Assembly (NCBI GenBank): GCA_022575985.1 | Contig: JAKSXM010000137.1 | Coordinates: forward strand, 18,556,001 to 18,620,000 | Length of the DNA: 64,000 bases | Direction of reading: 5' to 3' | Source: Anagrus nilaparvatae | Taxonomy: Eukaryota; Arthropoda; Insecta; Hymenoptera; Mymaridae | Part shown: positions 50,110 to 61,135 of the stretch, piece by piece | Layout: each line of letters begins with the position of its first letter | Position numbering within the stretch: position 1 is the first letter of the stretch | Program-made: the position numbers and the translations under genes | Notes under the pieces: model-generated | The model's database searches: none | Told to the model about the DNA's origin: nothing | Seen by the model: only the letters and a program-made list of their open reading frames with translations

Positions 50110-50640
50110 AGGGATACCCTTGGAATCAGACAATTGTGGGGGGTAGTCAAATCTGTCCTAGTTAAAGATATAGGGAGGCAAATGGGATTTTCGATATAGG
50201 ATAAATTCAATTTAGGAGCTTAACGTTTAGAGAATGTAATATTTAATGAATTAAAAATTTATGCATTTCCTTGTTTGTTAAATACTTTTGATAAGGCCAT
50301 TGATTTCAATTTGCTTTATAGATACTTTGTTATAATTATTTCGTTATGGATGCAATTTTCTAGACCTGTAACCTATTTCCCTTATATATAAGGTCCTCCA
50401 GCTCAAATTAGTTTTAACGAGGAACACGTTTATAGAGAGGGGGTACCCTAGAAATCTGAAAATCAAATGAGGAGGGGGATCAAATGGGACTTAAAATAAT
50501 TTCGAATTAAAAATTTAGAATAATATGGGCTTAGAGATTCAGAATATTTTCATGGATTTAGAATCTTAACGTCTAGTAATTTATAAAGATGATAATCACA
50601 AATTATAAAAACAGCAAATTGTAAACTGAAAAAATAATTT
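50110..50640 (+). repeat. Dispersed repeat family C, two adjacent copies
   Basis: Two related units lie in the same direction. They begin near 50104 and 50428 with TTTATAGAGAGGG(G)GATACCC-like text and each proceeds to AAATGGGA. The second continues with TTTAGAATCTTAACGTCTAG and ACAAATTATAAAAACAGCAA, as in the other family C copies. Confidence 0.55.
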
Positions 50641-51894
50641 AACATATTTTTTTTTTTTAATACAATATTTAAACAAAAATGTCAATCAAAACGACCGCAC
50701 GATCATTTTAAAATAATAAAAAAAAAAATAAGTAAAAAATAAAACATGCAAAAGAAGCATAAAACTTTTTTCATAATTGACTTGTGTTTAAAAAAGAAAA
50801 AGTGTTTAATTGAACAATTGTAAGTTGAAATTATGCGTAAAAACAATTTAGAAAAAATAAATACAATGTTTCTTAAAGTATAATTAAAAATTTAATTTAT
50901 TTAACATTCTATAAATATTTAATAAGAAATCAAAAATCATGATCCAAATAACCTCTTTTTGTACAATTTTTAATGTCAATCACGAGAAAGAGTTTACAAG
51001 CTATATCATAGATCATAAGAAAATTATATACTAGGGACAAAATGTTTATAAAATTTTTTTTTTTAATGTAATATAAGTTGTGTAATATGTTTTAAAATTT
51101 TTTTTTTCACAAAAGATCATGATTTTCTATATAGCAATTACTTTTACATTATGAAATTAAATTGAAAATTATTATTATTATTATATAATAGTTATAGGGT
51201 TATCATGATTTGGAAAATAAGAAGAAAAAATCAATGGAAAAGTTAATCTGTAATCATTTGAAGAGAAACAAAGAGTTTTAAACTAAGTTTTTAGCCGCTG
51301 TCAAGAAAAAAGGACAATATTCTAAATGTGATATCCCAAAAAGTAGGTGACCCAGGTAAAAAAGTAACATAAAAGCAGCAGAATTTCCTGGGACCTGAAG
51401 TCCCTCGAGAACAGTGGGGCGAAGGGAGGAGTCGTTTTTTAATAAATTTTTGTATAATTTTTAAATATTGTATAAAAATTCGGAAATTTTCTACGAACTT
51501 CCTTTTCCCCTCCCCTTTAAGAAAGTATCTGGATCCGCCGTTCTTCGGTAAATTATAGTAAATTCCTTTTTCTGACCAGCGACATGAAAGCACGTATTTA
51601 CTGACAAAGACGTGTTTTCCTACCATTAACACAGAAATAGTGTATTTGTATATTTTGTATATTTTTATTCTCAGATACAAAAATAAAGAATGGTTCAGAT
51701 CGAACTTAAATTGCAATCCGAGACGAAGCCGAGGACAGTAAACTGGATCTTGGACATTCTTTTGTTACGGCCAAGGGCAAAATATAATTTTTCTGGCGTG
51801 TTTTAATTTTGATATGTTGTCCAAAAAAATAGCTGAAATGTTAAAATTAAAGAATTCGGCTAATTGTTTATGTTATATTGTTGTTTTAAATTAA

Positions 51895-52190
51895 AACTAT
51901 TCCGATTTAGGGAGTTATAATAATTCAGGTTAAGGGACTTAAAATATTTTAGGGAACTAGAATAATAAGCGTTTTGAGGGAATCAGATTATTTTGGGTTT
52001 AGAATCTTAGCATCTAGTAAAGGTGATAATTACAAATTATAAAAACAGCAAATTGTATTGTAATGTTGCGTAACATTTATGTATTAAACCCAGCCCTAAT
52101 CTGTAAGTAAGCAAGTTCCAGGCATTTTGGTGGTGTTTACACCATCGGATATCTCGATGGTGGTTTACACGAACCGTGTATAATTTTTTT
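51895..52190 (+). repeat. Dispersed repeat family C, copy 4
   Basis: It matches copy 1 through TTCCGATTTAGGGAGTTATA, TTTAGAATCTTAGCATCTAG, AGGTGATAATTACAAATTAT and ACAGCAAATTGTATTGTAAT. The tail contains GGTGTTTACACCATCGGATA and GGTTTACACGAACCG, an internal inverted word pair. The 5' G-rich part of the family is missing. Confidence 0.6.
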
Positions 52191-54513
52191 TATCCTACAA
52201 TTTTTAAAATAACGTAAATAACCAATCCAAAAACACATTACAACACGTAATAGAATAAATAATTAAAAAATGAAAAGATAATAAAAAATAAAATAAAAAA
52301 TTGATCTGATAAAATTTATGACTATGATTAAATAATTGAATATGCAGCTAAGATACAAATAAAGTAATTGTTTCTTACATATTATAAATTTATTGAAAAA
52401 TAAATAATCATTAAAAATATAACTTACAAGAAAATAACAGTTAAACGACATACACATAATAAATAACTTTAAAATAAAACCATTAAAATTTATTTTAAAA
52501 TTGACAATTTAAAAGAAAAATTTATCATTAAATTTAAAAAAAAAAAAAAACATGAATGATAATAAGTTACTAACATTTTTTTTTAGCTTAAGGGGATTTC
52601 ACACACATAATTTTATGATAATAATATGTGTATGGCATACTTTTTGTACTGATATGTGTGTATGTGTGTGTGTAAGTATTTATATATCCTAATAACATAA
52701 ATATTTATTTAACTTTAAGTTTCTATTTGACAAATAATTTCAATTGTTTATTCAATAAATTTTGCATTTTAATGCTTGTTAAATTATATTTATTTTAATT
52801 AAAAATTATATTTGTCTAAAAAAAGAAACCTTGGCATTAAAAATAAAATTATTTTTTTCTTTAATATCAAAATAATTACAAAATTATAATAAAAAATCTA
52901 AAATTTATACGGAAATTTATGTTTCCGTAAACTACTGTCATTGTTTTTATATTGTAGGTATAAAATTATAAAAAAATATCATGGACAATTAAACTCTTTA
53001 TGAAAAAAAAAAAAACTTTTTTATAGTACATTTTCCTGTATTTAAGGATGTATTGCATCAAAATTTTTTATTATTGTAATTATTTATACGTAAAAATATA
53101 AAAATATTTTGTTTTTTATATGCGAAAAATTGGTATATTAGGCTTGAAGTTGTATTGAGCAACATGAGGTGTAAGGTGCTAATTTATAGTGAGAAAATTT
53201 AGTTTCAAAATTGTTGGTACAGTTTTCAAACCGAGCACATGAAAATTCTTACATAAAAGTGACTCTATGAATTTTCTTTAATTTAGCAAATTATGCCTAA
53301 TTTTACCTGTGGTAAATTTGTAAATTCTAAAAATTTTTGAAATAATTCCAAAAATTTTTATTCAAAAACCAATTTAAAATAATATTAATCTGGGTCAATA
53401 CCTGTACCCTAAAAACCATTTCTGTCCAATTTTACGTTTAAAACCTCAATAAAAAAAATATTTCAAATAAAAAAAAAAAATTATAGTAAAAAATAGTAAA
53501 TAAAAAGTTACTAACCTTTTTATTCCAGCTGAATCGTGTAAGTATGTATTGTTAATTAGAGCAATCCATCAATGAAAAAAAAAAGTAATAATAATAATAA
53601 TGAATAACAACAACTTTGGGTCTCAGCAATTTTAATTTAAACTCATTAAAGTCATCAAATATTGAGGTCAAATTTCAAATAAGAAGAAGAAAATAAAAAC
53701 AGGTAATCAACCAGGTCACATTTAAAAAAAAAAATTCATCAATTAATTTTCTTTTTTTTTTTTTTTATTTAAACAAACAATATTTTTTTTATCAAATAAG
53801 TATTTTTCTTTATTTTTGCATAAAAAAATTTTTTTGAATAAATTACAATATATTAATTTTCCATAACACTGATTTTCTGTACGGTAAAATGATGAAAAAA
53901 ATATTTATTTATGCTAATATTTTAATTTTTATTAACACCTACACACAAACACATACGCATAAACACTGTATAAATTAAAATGTCAAATTTACATGAATTA
54001 TAAAGTGTGTTATTATAAAATTTTCATTTCATTTCACACATACTTTTCGCATCAAAAAAATATATTAAAAAAAAAATGAAAAGATGAACTAATTTTGATT
54101 ACATTATTTTATATTTTTTAGAACGAAAAATATTATTTTATCACATTGTATTGTTTAGATTTTTTTTTCACATTATTTTATTTATTTCACTTTATAACAC
54201 ACAAAAAATTATTGAAATGACTTTTTTAGAATAAAACGTAACAGTCACATGTTTTCCTTATTTTAATAAAACTAAATAATTGCAAAATAAAGTAAAAAAT
54301 TTTTTAAAAAACTAAGGAAAAATTATAAAGTGAAGTGCTATAACCGAGACTCGAAGGCTGACTGTTTTTCTTTACAATAAATAATATAGTGGAAACTTAT
54401 ATATCTCGCGGATTTTCGGTTTAAACTACAAGCATAGAGGAAAAAGAGAGAGGTTTCTACATAAACACGTGGGATGTTATAATGTAATATAAAAGGTAAA
54501 TGAACAGACACCA

Positions 54514-54519
54514 TTTATT
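54514..54519 (-). terminator. Polyadenylation signal overlapping the end of the methyltransferase gene
   Basis: The last codons and the stop read GAAAATAAATAAATAAATAA on the minus strand, so several AATAAA hexamers start at or just after the stop codon. The 3' UTR could therefore be extremely short. Confidence 0.35.
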
Positions 54520-54522
54520 TAT

Positions 54523-55506
54523 TTATTTATTTTCATTAATCCATTGATTAACAAGATTTTTGATATTTTCAATGTCGTTAGTGTTTGTTCTACAGCAGCC
54601 ACCAATGTATTTAACACCATAATTTAACCATTCTTTGATGTAATTTTCAGGTCCTGGTGATTCATTGCCAATATTGAACCATAATTTTTTTTCAGTGTCG
54701 TAAATTTCACCACTGTTTGAATAAACGACTAATGGAATATCGGTTTTACCATTATTTTTTTCATGAAATTCTTTTAATAAATTATCGACGAAAATTGGTC
54801 GTAAGCAATTGATACCAATAGCAATCAGCTGATTATTTAACTTTAATGATAAATTCCAACAATCGATAAGAGTTTGATAAAAATTATTACCATCAGAGAT
54901 AGTGTTTTTACCAGTTTGGTCACATGAGAATGACAACCATGCCTTAGCATTTGGAAATTCATTTAACAATTCAATCAAACATTCAGCCTCCATTTTACAT
55001 GGTATTGTTTCGATAGCTAACAAATCACAACCAGCATCAATCAAAGCTTTCATTTTAATTCTATGAAAATCTTTTAGCTCATTTTTCGTTATTTTTGTGC
55101 CATAAGAACCAGTGTAATCAGAACCATCATGTAAAGATGAACCATACGAACCAATACCACCAGCAATTAACGGCATCTCATCAACAGAAATATTTTTCTC
55201 TTTACATTCACTAACATACTGATCAATAGCTTTTTTAGCTAAATAAACACCATTTTTAATAATATCGATACTTTCGTCCAAATTTAAATTTAAATATTTA
55301 TTTAAACCTAAGTACGATATTTGATAAAAGTTTGTTTTTATTATTTCAGCACCAGCACGTAAGTAATTAAGATGTGATTTAACAACTGCATCTGGATTGT
55401 ATATTAAAAATCTATCAGCCCATAATGGATGCCCATCGATTTCTTCAGAAACGTATTTTGATAATTGAGTTTCAATACCACCGTCAATTATTTTTATTTT
55501 ATCCAT
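54523..55506 (-). CDS. Homocysteine S-methyltransferase
   Basis: A single uninterrupted exon encodes 327 residues, the usual length for the MmuM/YagD-type enzymes. These transfer a methyl group from S-methylmethionine or S-adenosylmethionine to homocysteine, giving methionine in the cytosol. The (beta/alpha)8 barrel family motifs are in order: DGGIET (residues 8-13), GAEIIKTNFYQ (52-62), AGGIGSYG (115-122), ETIPC (166-170), SFSC (192-195), GINC (231-234), YSNSGE (262-267) and GGCCRT (302-307). Cys234, Cys304 and Cys305 are the expected zinc ligands, so the enzyme looks active. The start at 55506 is the only Met before the conserved DGG motif. It is the only intronless protein gene in the window, which may reflect retroposition or intron loss. 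Insects carry such genes normally, so transfer from bacteria is not needed to explain it. It shares its strand with the downstream secreted-protein genes but no functional link is evident. Confidence 0.95.
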   Translation of the reverse strand: MDKIKIIDGGIETQLSKYVSEEIDGHPLWADRFLIYNPDAVVKSHLNYLRAGAEIIKTNFYQISYLGLNKYLNLNLDESIDIIKNGVYLAKKAIDQYVSECKEKNISVDEMPLIAGGIGSYGSSLHDGSDYTGSYGTKITKNELKDFHRIKMKALIDAGCDLLAIETIPCKMEAECLIELLNEFPNAKAWLSFSCDQTGKNTISDGNNFYQTLIDCWNLSLKLNNQLIAIGINCLRPIFVDNLLKEFHEKNNGKTDIPLVVYSNSGEIYDTEKKLWFNIGNESPGPENYIKEWLNYGVKYIGGCCRTNTNDIENIKNLVNQWINENK

Positions 55507-56157
55507 GATTTTTAATAAAATGTGTTTTTATTTGAACGATTAAATTAAGACTGTTGAGTTCGTTGTATTGATAAATAAAAGTATAGAATTAAATGTGTAT
55601 AAATGAAATGTTTCTAACGCAATTATATTTTATAATTTCTGGTATTTATCGCGAGTAAAGTTCACAATGTAGATAAATTGAAATGAGTCTTTTTATAATA
55701 ACTGAAATTATTAATGATTATAGATAAAAATATTTCTGTTGACACAAATTTTTATAAAAAGATATCAAGCACTACTGTATAACATACAGTTTTAGAAAAA
55801 TTGAAATTTTTTTTTTCTTTAATATGGTGCAAATAACATAAAACCTAAAGAAAAATATTTTTTGAAAAAAATTTTTTTGTTTAAAAATATTTTGAAGCCC
55901 TGCTATCCCGGGGTACTCGCAGTTTAAATAAGTTCGAAATTTCAAAAATAAGATTTTGAGTTTTACTAAAGCAGGCATATTTACATAAAATAAACACGTT
56001 ACTCAGAGAGATAGAAAATGGGTGAAATAGAAAAAGGGGTGGGGTGAAACCAAAATAGTATTAAATCAGAAATTGAACAGTATGAAATCAAATAATTTTA
56101 TATAAATACATAACGTTTCTATATTATTATTGTGGGTGAGAAGTTCAAAACTTTTGA
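55507..56157. other. Spacer between the methyltransferase and the secreted-protein gene
   Basis: AT-rich sequence that must hold the methyltransferase promoter and the 3' end of the neighbouring minus-strand gene. No TATA/Inr pair stood out. A 68-codon minus-strand frame (55772-55978) is not supported. Confidence 0.45.
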
Positions 56158-59100
56158 TTAATTTATTTTCCATAGACTTGAACAAGATGAATTTAAATCT
56201 TGATTTTTAAATTCAACAATTAAATCTTGTTGGGTAATTTCCTCTCTAATAGCATCTTCAATCATTACCCAAAGATCACCATCTATAATAACTTTCACAT
56301 CTTTATTTGAATATTTAAATTTAAATGATTTTAATTGTAAATTACATGGCGATGTCTCATAATTTATTAATATTTTTAAACTTGCTAATGTATCAGGTAA
56401 AATTATTTTTAATTTTCCATAATCATCCCAAACTCCTGGATGCTAAAAGAGAAAAATTTAATAATCAAATAATATTTTCATTTAAGGGTACATTCGCTCA
56501 GTTTTGAAATTGAAAATCGAATTTTTTTTTTAATTGATTTGTGTTCAAAAAGTATTCAAGAATATGGAAAAAAAATTTTAAATAAATCCCGAAAATAATA
56601 AGGAAACGACAGCGCCTAAAAGTGAAATTATTAGTATGCAAGAATACAAGATCCGAAACTTTAAACGCGTTTTTCTCAAAACGAACTTTTTGAAAACGGC
56701 CCACATGATAACAAAAAAACTAAAATAATATGGTGTGGGCCGATTTGGACCTTTTTTTTTAGGCACTAACTTCAGCGCCATCTCATCACATGTAAAAAAA
56801 GAGAAAATAAAAAAAAAATTTTTTTGTTTTCATTATAAGTGCATAAAACAGCTGTAAAAAAATCTTTTTATTATTCAATAAACTTTTTGAGAAAATTAAT
56901 CTGAAAAATAACGTTATTTCTACTCAAAACTCAGCGAATGACCCTTAAAGAAAAAAAAAATTAAAAAAAATTATTTTACCTTTACATCGTAAGATACAGT
57001 CATATGATTTATATGAAATGTAGATTCAATTAAAAATTGTTTGTTTTCTCTAGTTACTTTTGTATCATTATTTGTACTAATTTCTGGAATTTCACTAGAA
57101 ACAAATTAATAAAATTGAAATTTCAGTTTATTAAAAATTTTAGCTACTCTTTACATACTCTAATTTTCCATTATAAAATATTACATTAATATCTTTAAAG
57201 AATATTGTCTTTCTCTTTTCTATATTTGGGAATCCTTGTTTCAAAATATCTTTGAATATTCCTGTGGCAAAAGAATTGGCTAAAGAATCATGAAATTTCT
57301 ACAGAAAAATAAAATATCGTATAATATTAATGTTTTTCTAATGATAATTATTAAGTATTTTGTCGCAGAAAATTCTTTTAGAGTATTTGGCTGTTTACAT
57401 ATTTGAGATATGATACAAGATTTAGTAAGTTTTGATGCAGCTTTTTTGAGATCTTTATTTTCTTCTACGCCTTTACTGTATATTTTTAAAATTATAGATT
57501 TATAATTTATAAAAGGAATTGTGTCTTAAGGAATTCTATGTTAATCCTAAGAAATTGGAAGAAAAGATCAATGGATTCAGTAATAAATATATTTTACTTA
57601 ATCTGCAAATTAAATTTTATTACTGGCCCTACACTAAAAATCTTTTTGGTTTTCTGATCACTTGGATAGAACGTCTCTAGAAAGAAATCTCTCCTAGACC
57701 AGATTTAATTTATTTTACTGGGGAAAATATATTTTATGAGATAAAAAAAAATGAGATGCTTTTTAACATAAAAAAATATAATTACTTCTTTATAAATAAA
57801 AATCAAAAAATTGGGACTCTTGGGGTTCTATCATTGAAATGCGTTAAAATAATTATTTCCGGGCATCTTAATGGTATATCACAAATGATAATGGGCTAAA
57901 AATAATAAAATATTTACCATTATCACTTCTGCATCAATTAAAAACAGCCTAAGATTCTAGAAAAAGTAATATAATAAAATTTGGAAAAAGGCAACAATAA
58001 AAACAGGTTTTTTAGCTTATAAATGTCAAAATATTGTTAAAAACTGTTGCTAAATCCTTATTTATGTTAGTTTCCCGAAAAATACCGTCAACAACCCTCG
58101 AAATAAAAATTTTTTATAATCCTCAGTTGCGAAAAAAAGCATTTTTATACATGAAAGTGGAAAAATATTTTTGACACCTATCACCATTATCTTGTTCACG
58201 ATTTTATCGGTTTCCTGAAGGTCCAAACTATGTGAAACCCGGGTCTTTTTGATGTTCCTTCAAATTTTTATTCTTCGATTTCTGGATTAAGTTAATTAAG
58301 TAGTAATAAAAACATAAAACGTCATATAAAGACATCTAAGATAGTGCATACTCATTGGTACTAATGAGATTAAATGGACAGGGTAGCTCGAGTTCAGACT
58401 ACGTTTCTATTACAAGTGAAGAAGCAATTAGCGAATTTTTGAGCTTTATTAATAAAAAATTGTTAATTTGGTTATAATAATTGTCATGTGTAAAAAAGCT
58501 TGTAATATACAACCTTTCAGGATAATCCTTAAATTTGACTGAACATTGTGTTATAGAATTACTTTTGGTACTCTGTAAAATTTTAATTTATTTAATTAAA
58601 TTATCACTTAATGAATTTTCTACAAAAAATCTACATTTAAAATATCATTGCTTGAATTTTCAATGCTTACATTATGAACAATAAATTTTTTGATTAATTT
58701 AAAGTCTTCATTAACTTCTTTAATCTCTGAATTATTACTAATATAATTTCCTATAAAGTAAAGATTAAAAATAAAATTAAAAATTTTCCTAATAATTTAT
58801 GTTTTCCTAAATTTTACCTTTGAAATGTAATGACAATACAACAGAAGATGTTTTCTTTTTTAATTTTACTTCATTGTATCCAATAGAAATATTTGTATCG
58901 AGTACATTAAAAAGATTTTTATTTTTTTTATTAATTTTCATATGAACACTCTAAATTATGAGAAAAATATTTTAAATTAAAGATAATATGTAATTTTTAT
59001 TTTTGCCCTACCGGGCGTAAAACTTTGCAAAGAATTTTCTGCATTCGTTCTACGCCTAGGTAGGCAAAAAATATTGTAAGCACCATGGGCAAAATACTTT

Positions 59101-59270
59101 AAACTCGTGATAAAGCTCATGCAAGTGCCAAAACTTTTGCGCCTTTGATACTTAATATACTATTTTATTCAATATACCTACTTACTAATTTCTTCAGATA
59201 AAGCTTTTGAAAATAAAATTGGGACAAAAAATATTTTAATAACTGCCATTGAATTTTTCTTTTTAATCAT
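56158..59270 (-). CDS. Secreted TULIP-like (group 7 allergen/JHBP-type) protein, paralogue 1
   Basis: Eight exons on the minus strand: 59182-59270, 58818-58948, 58671-58750, 58511-58572, 57399-57475, 57159-57279, 56980-57094 and 56158-56442. They join in frame to 319 residues. Residues 1-25 are a signal peptide (MAVIKIFFVPILFSKALS core). The C-terminal part resembles the lipid-binding TULIP fold of group 7 allergen-like proteins: KQFLIESTFHINHMTVSYDV, then YGKLKIILPDTLASLKILIN, a Cys-containing strand, and the C-terminal helix MIEDAIREEITQQ. The N-terminal half repeats a similar order of strands (LHFKGNYISNN, then FKLIKKFIVHNV, CSVKFKDYPE), hinting at an internal duplication. The last three exons match paralogue 2 in phase and, for 56980-57094, in exact length (115 bp). 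The exon 5/6 junction is uncertain because the ancestral donor is lost; exon 4 could end at 58514. Family assignment is tentative; secretion and paralogy are clear. Confidence 0.7.
56486..56944. mobile_element. 459-bp TTAA-flanked (piggyBac-like) MITE in an intron
   Basis: It is flanked on both sides by TTAA (56482-56485 and 56945-56948). Terminal inverted repeats are GGGTACATTCGCTCAGTTTT and the complement of GGGTCATTCGCTGAGTTTTG. A second inverted pair (CAGCGCCTAAAAGTGA / GCACTAACTTCAGCGCC) lies inside. TTAA duplication is characteristic of piggyBac-type transposition. It has no transposase. It fills almost all of the 537-bp intron of paralogue 1. Confidence 0.75.
59001..59160. repeat. Truncated family D MITE in intron 1 of paralogue 1
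   Basis: It matches the right half of the complete copy at 22693-22994: GGCAAAAAATATTGTA(A/T)GCACCA, GTGCCAAAACTTTTGCG and the terminus TTGATACTTAATATA. The left terminus is missing. It ends 21 bases before the splice donor of exon 1. Confidence 0.7.
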
Positions 59271-59734
59271 AATAATCGCAGATTGTCTATTCCTTCTTTT
59301 ATATGGAAAATTTGACTATCAAATTTTATGAAGTAAATAATGTGTCCCAATCCTATTGGCGCGATTAAAACAAATAAAAAATTGTTTTTTCTTATTTTTA
59401 TTTTAATGAATAAGTCACGATTAAAGATTTAAAAAATGCATGAAAAAATTAAATTAAAATTGTTTATTATATAGTTATATATCTATTTGTCTTTAAAAAA
59501 AATTCCTTTTTTTTAATTTTCATACTCAAATTAGCTATAAAACTAAACTAAAACAGAAAAAATTTATTTTTTTTTCTAAACTGAAACTAGGGGTAGAAAT
59601 GAAATGGTAAATTTGGATAAAGTGATACATAAAATAACTGCCAAGATGCTTATTTTGTGTGTACCCAATTCAATATCCTAAACATAGATCAGCCAGTGAT
59701 ATAACTTTAGATTTTTAAAATCTGATCCAATCTA
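59271..59734. other. Upstream sequence of paralogue 1
   Basis: This is the presumed promoter region of the secreted-protein gene. It is AT-rich; no convincing TATA/Inr pair was identified and no coding frame is present. Confidence 0.4.
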
Positions 59735-59813
59735 TAGTCGAGAAGCTAGCGTATCATTCCGTATGCAAAAAATCCGATCAAGTGTTTAATTGAAAAGCAT
59801 CAAGCATATTATA

Positions 59814-59883
59814 CACTGAAAAAAAAATCCGCTTGCGGCAAGCGGATTTTTCCACTTGCCGCAAGCGGAATTTTTTTTCAGTG
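59814..59883. mobile_element. 70-bp double palindrome with 4-bp target duplication
   Basis: It starts CACTGAAAAAAAAATCCGCT and ends GCGGAATTTTTTTTCAGTG. Inside, CCGCTTGCGGCAAGCGG and CTTGCCGCAAG are two separate hairpins that can also pair with each other. TATA flanks both sides. The opposite arm of the surrounding foldback retains the empty site (reverse complement GATTATAGTTTTT), which shows that these 70 bases plus one TATA were inserted. Confidence 0.82.
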
Positions 59884-60253
59884 TATAGTTTTTTTGCCCC
59901 GCTGTTTGCGAATCAGCAGTTATTTTTTCTCTAAAACTGGGGCATTTGTTGCTAGAGGGCGTTTAGGGGGGGGTAAAAACACTTTTTTTCGCACATATAT
60001 TGGAAGCTACGCGCCCTAAGATACTTAAAACCAAGTAACTTTGAGGTTTTTCACCCACTGATTCCAAATATTTAGTTATTTTTTCTCTAAAACTGGGGTG
60101 TTTGCCGCTAGAGGGCATTCAAGGGGCGCGTTAAATATATACGCGTATCTTCCGAGATATTTGCAAAAAATAATGTTTTTACTCCCAAAACGTCTTCTAG
60201 CGGCAAACTCCTTAGATTTATAATTAAATTAACTGCAGATTTTGAATCAGCGG

Positions 60254-60548
60254 CATGGACGCTAGATGAAAGGACCCCAAGTGCCGTGTTAGTTAAGTGA
60301 GGCTAAATCAAATTCTTATACATGTAAAATAGGGTCTGGAAAATTGGGTCTGGCTCAATTATTTAGCCTCAGTAATTAATGTAGGCATTTTTTAATTAAA
60401 TTATCGTAAAAAATTAAATTTCAAACTACATGGACTTAAAATTTTTTATCTAAGGCAAAAATATAAGTTATAATATTAATTTTAAATTTTCTTCAATTTA
60501 TAACCTGAAATCATTTTATGCTTGGGGTCCTTTCATCTAGCGTCCATG
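60254..60548. mobile_element. 295-bp TIR element with perfect 8-bp target duplication
   Basis: The ends are CATGGACGCTAGATGAAAGG followed by ACCCCAAG, and their reverse complement (CTTGGGGTCC then TTTCATCTAGCGTCCATG). It is flanked by ATCAGCGG at 60246-60253 and 60549-60556. An inner inverted pair GAGGCTAAAT/ATTTAGCCTC is present. An 8-bp duplication suggests an hAT- or P-like element; the terminus is not the usual CAGRG. Confidence 0.8.
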
Positions 60549-61135
60549 ATCAGCGGATTCAACAACTATAAGTTACTTAGTTTTTAGTGTCTTTGACCGT
60601 GTAGCTTCCAAGATATTTGCGAAAAATAGTTTTGTTACCCCTTAAAGCCCTCTAGTAGCAAACGCTCGAGTTTTAGAGACAAAATAACTGCAGAATTGGA
60701 TTTGGCAAAAATCTGAAGGTTACTTGGTTTTGAGGCGCGTAGCTTTCAAGATATCTGCAAAAAATAGCGTTTTTATCCCTTAAACGCCCTGTAGCGTTGA
60801 ACGCCTGAATTTTAAGGAAAAAAATAGCTGCAGATTTGGATCAGCGAATCAAAAAACTATATGTTACTTGGGTTTAAGTATCTTAGGAACCGTAGCTTCC
60901 AAGATATGTGAAAATAGCGTTTTTATTCCCCCCCTAAATGCCCTCAGTTTTAGAGATAAAATAACTGCAGATTCGGAATCAGCGGGTTAAAAAACTATAA
61001 TCTGCTTGGCGCCTTTTAATTAAACACTTGATCGGATTTTTTGCATACGGAATGATACACTAGCTGCACGACTACTAGGACAATAGTTGCACGTACAAAG
61101 AGTCTTTTACTTATATTAATAACAGTGAAAATACA

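Larger units (their letters stand above)
41433..54513. other. Long region without a supported protein gene
   Basis: About 13 kb between mwh and the homocysteine methyltransferase gene. It contains the 310-bp tandem array (41900-43180) with a nested MITE, family C repeats (43187-43500, 50110-50640, 51895-52190), family A copy 3 (47997-48349) and a candidate mwh 5' exon (49270 onward). Three copies of AAGCCTTTACCGTTCC-like text lie at 44.7-45.3 kb. The remaining open frames (for example 45689-45892 and 51291-51716) have no family resemblance. Confidence 0.5.
59735..61074. mobile_element. 1.34-kb foldback element with nested insertions
   Basis: The left end TAGTCGAGAAGCTAGCGTAT, TCATTCCGTATGCAAAAAAT, CCGATCAAGTGTTTAATT is matched in reverse complement at 61007-61074, about 65 bases with few differences. 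The two arms are arrays of a diverged unit containing TAGAGGGC(G/A)TT(T/C)AAGGGG, TCTCTAAAACTGGGG and GAAGCTACGCGCC. They point toward each other, so the whole element can form one giant hairpin. Two other elements are nested inside: a 70-bp palindrome at 59814-59883 in the left arm and a 295-bp element at 60254-60548 near the centre. No coding frame. Confidence 0.8.

Noticed and set aside
51291..51716. 141-codon minus-strand open frame.
   Set aside because: No domain, no splice partners, composition typical of non-coding AT-rich sequence, and flanked by repeats.
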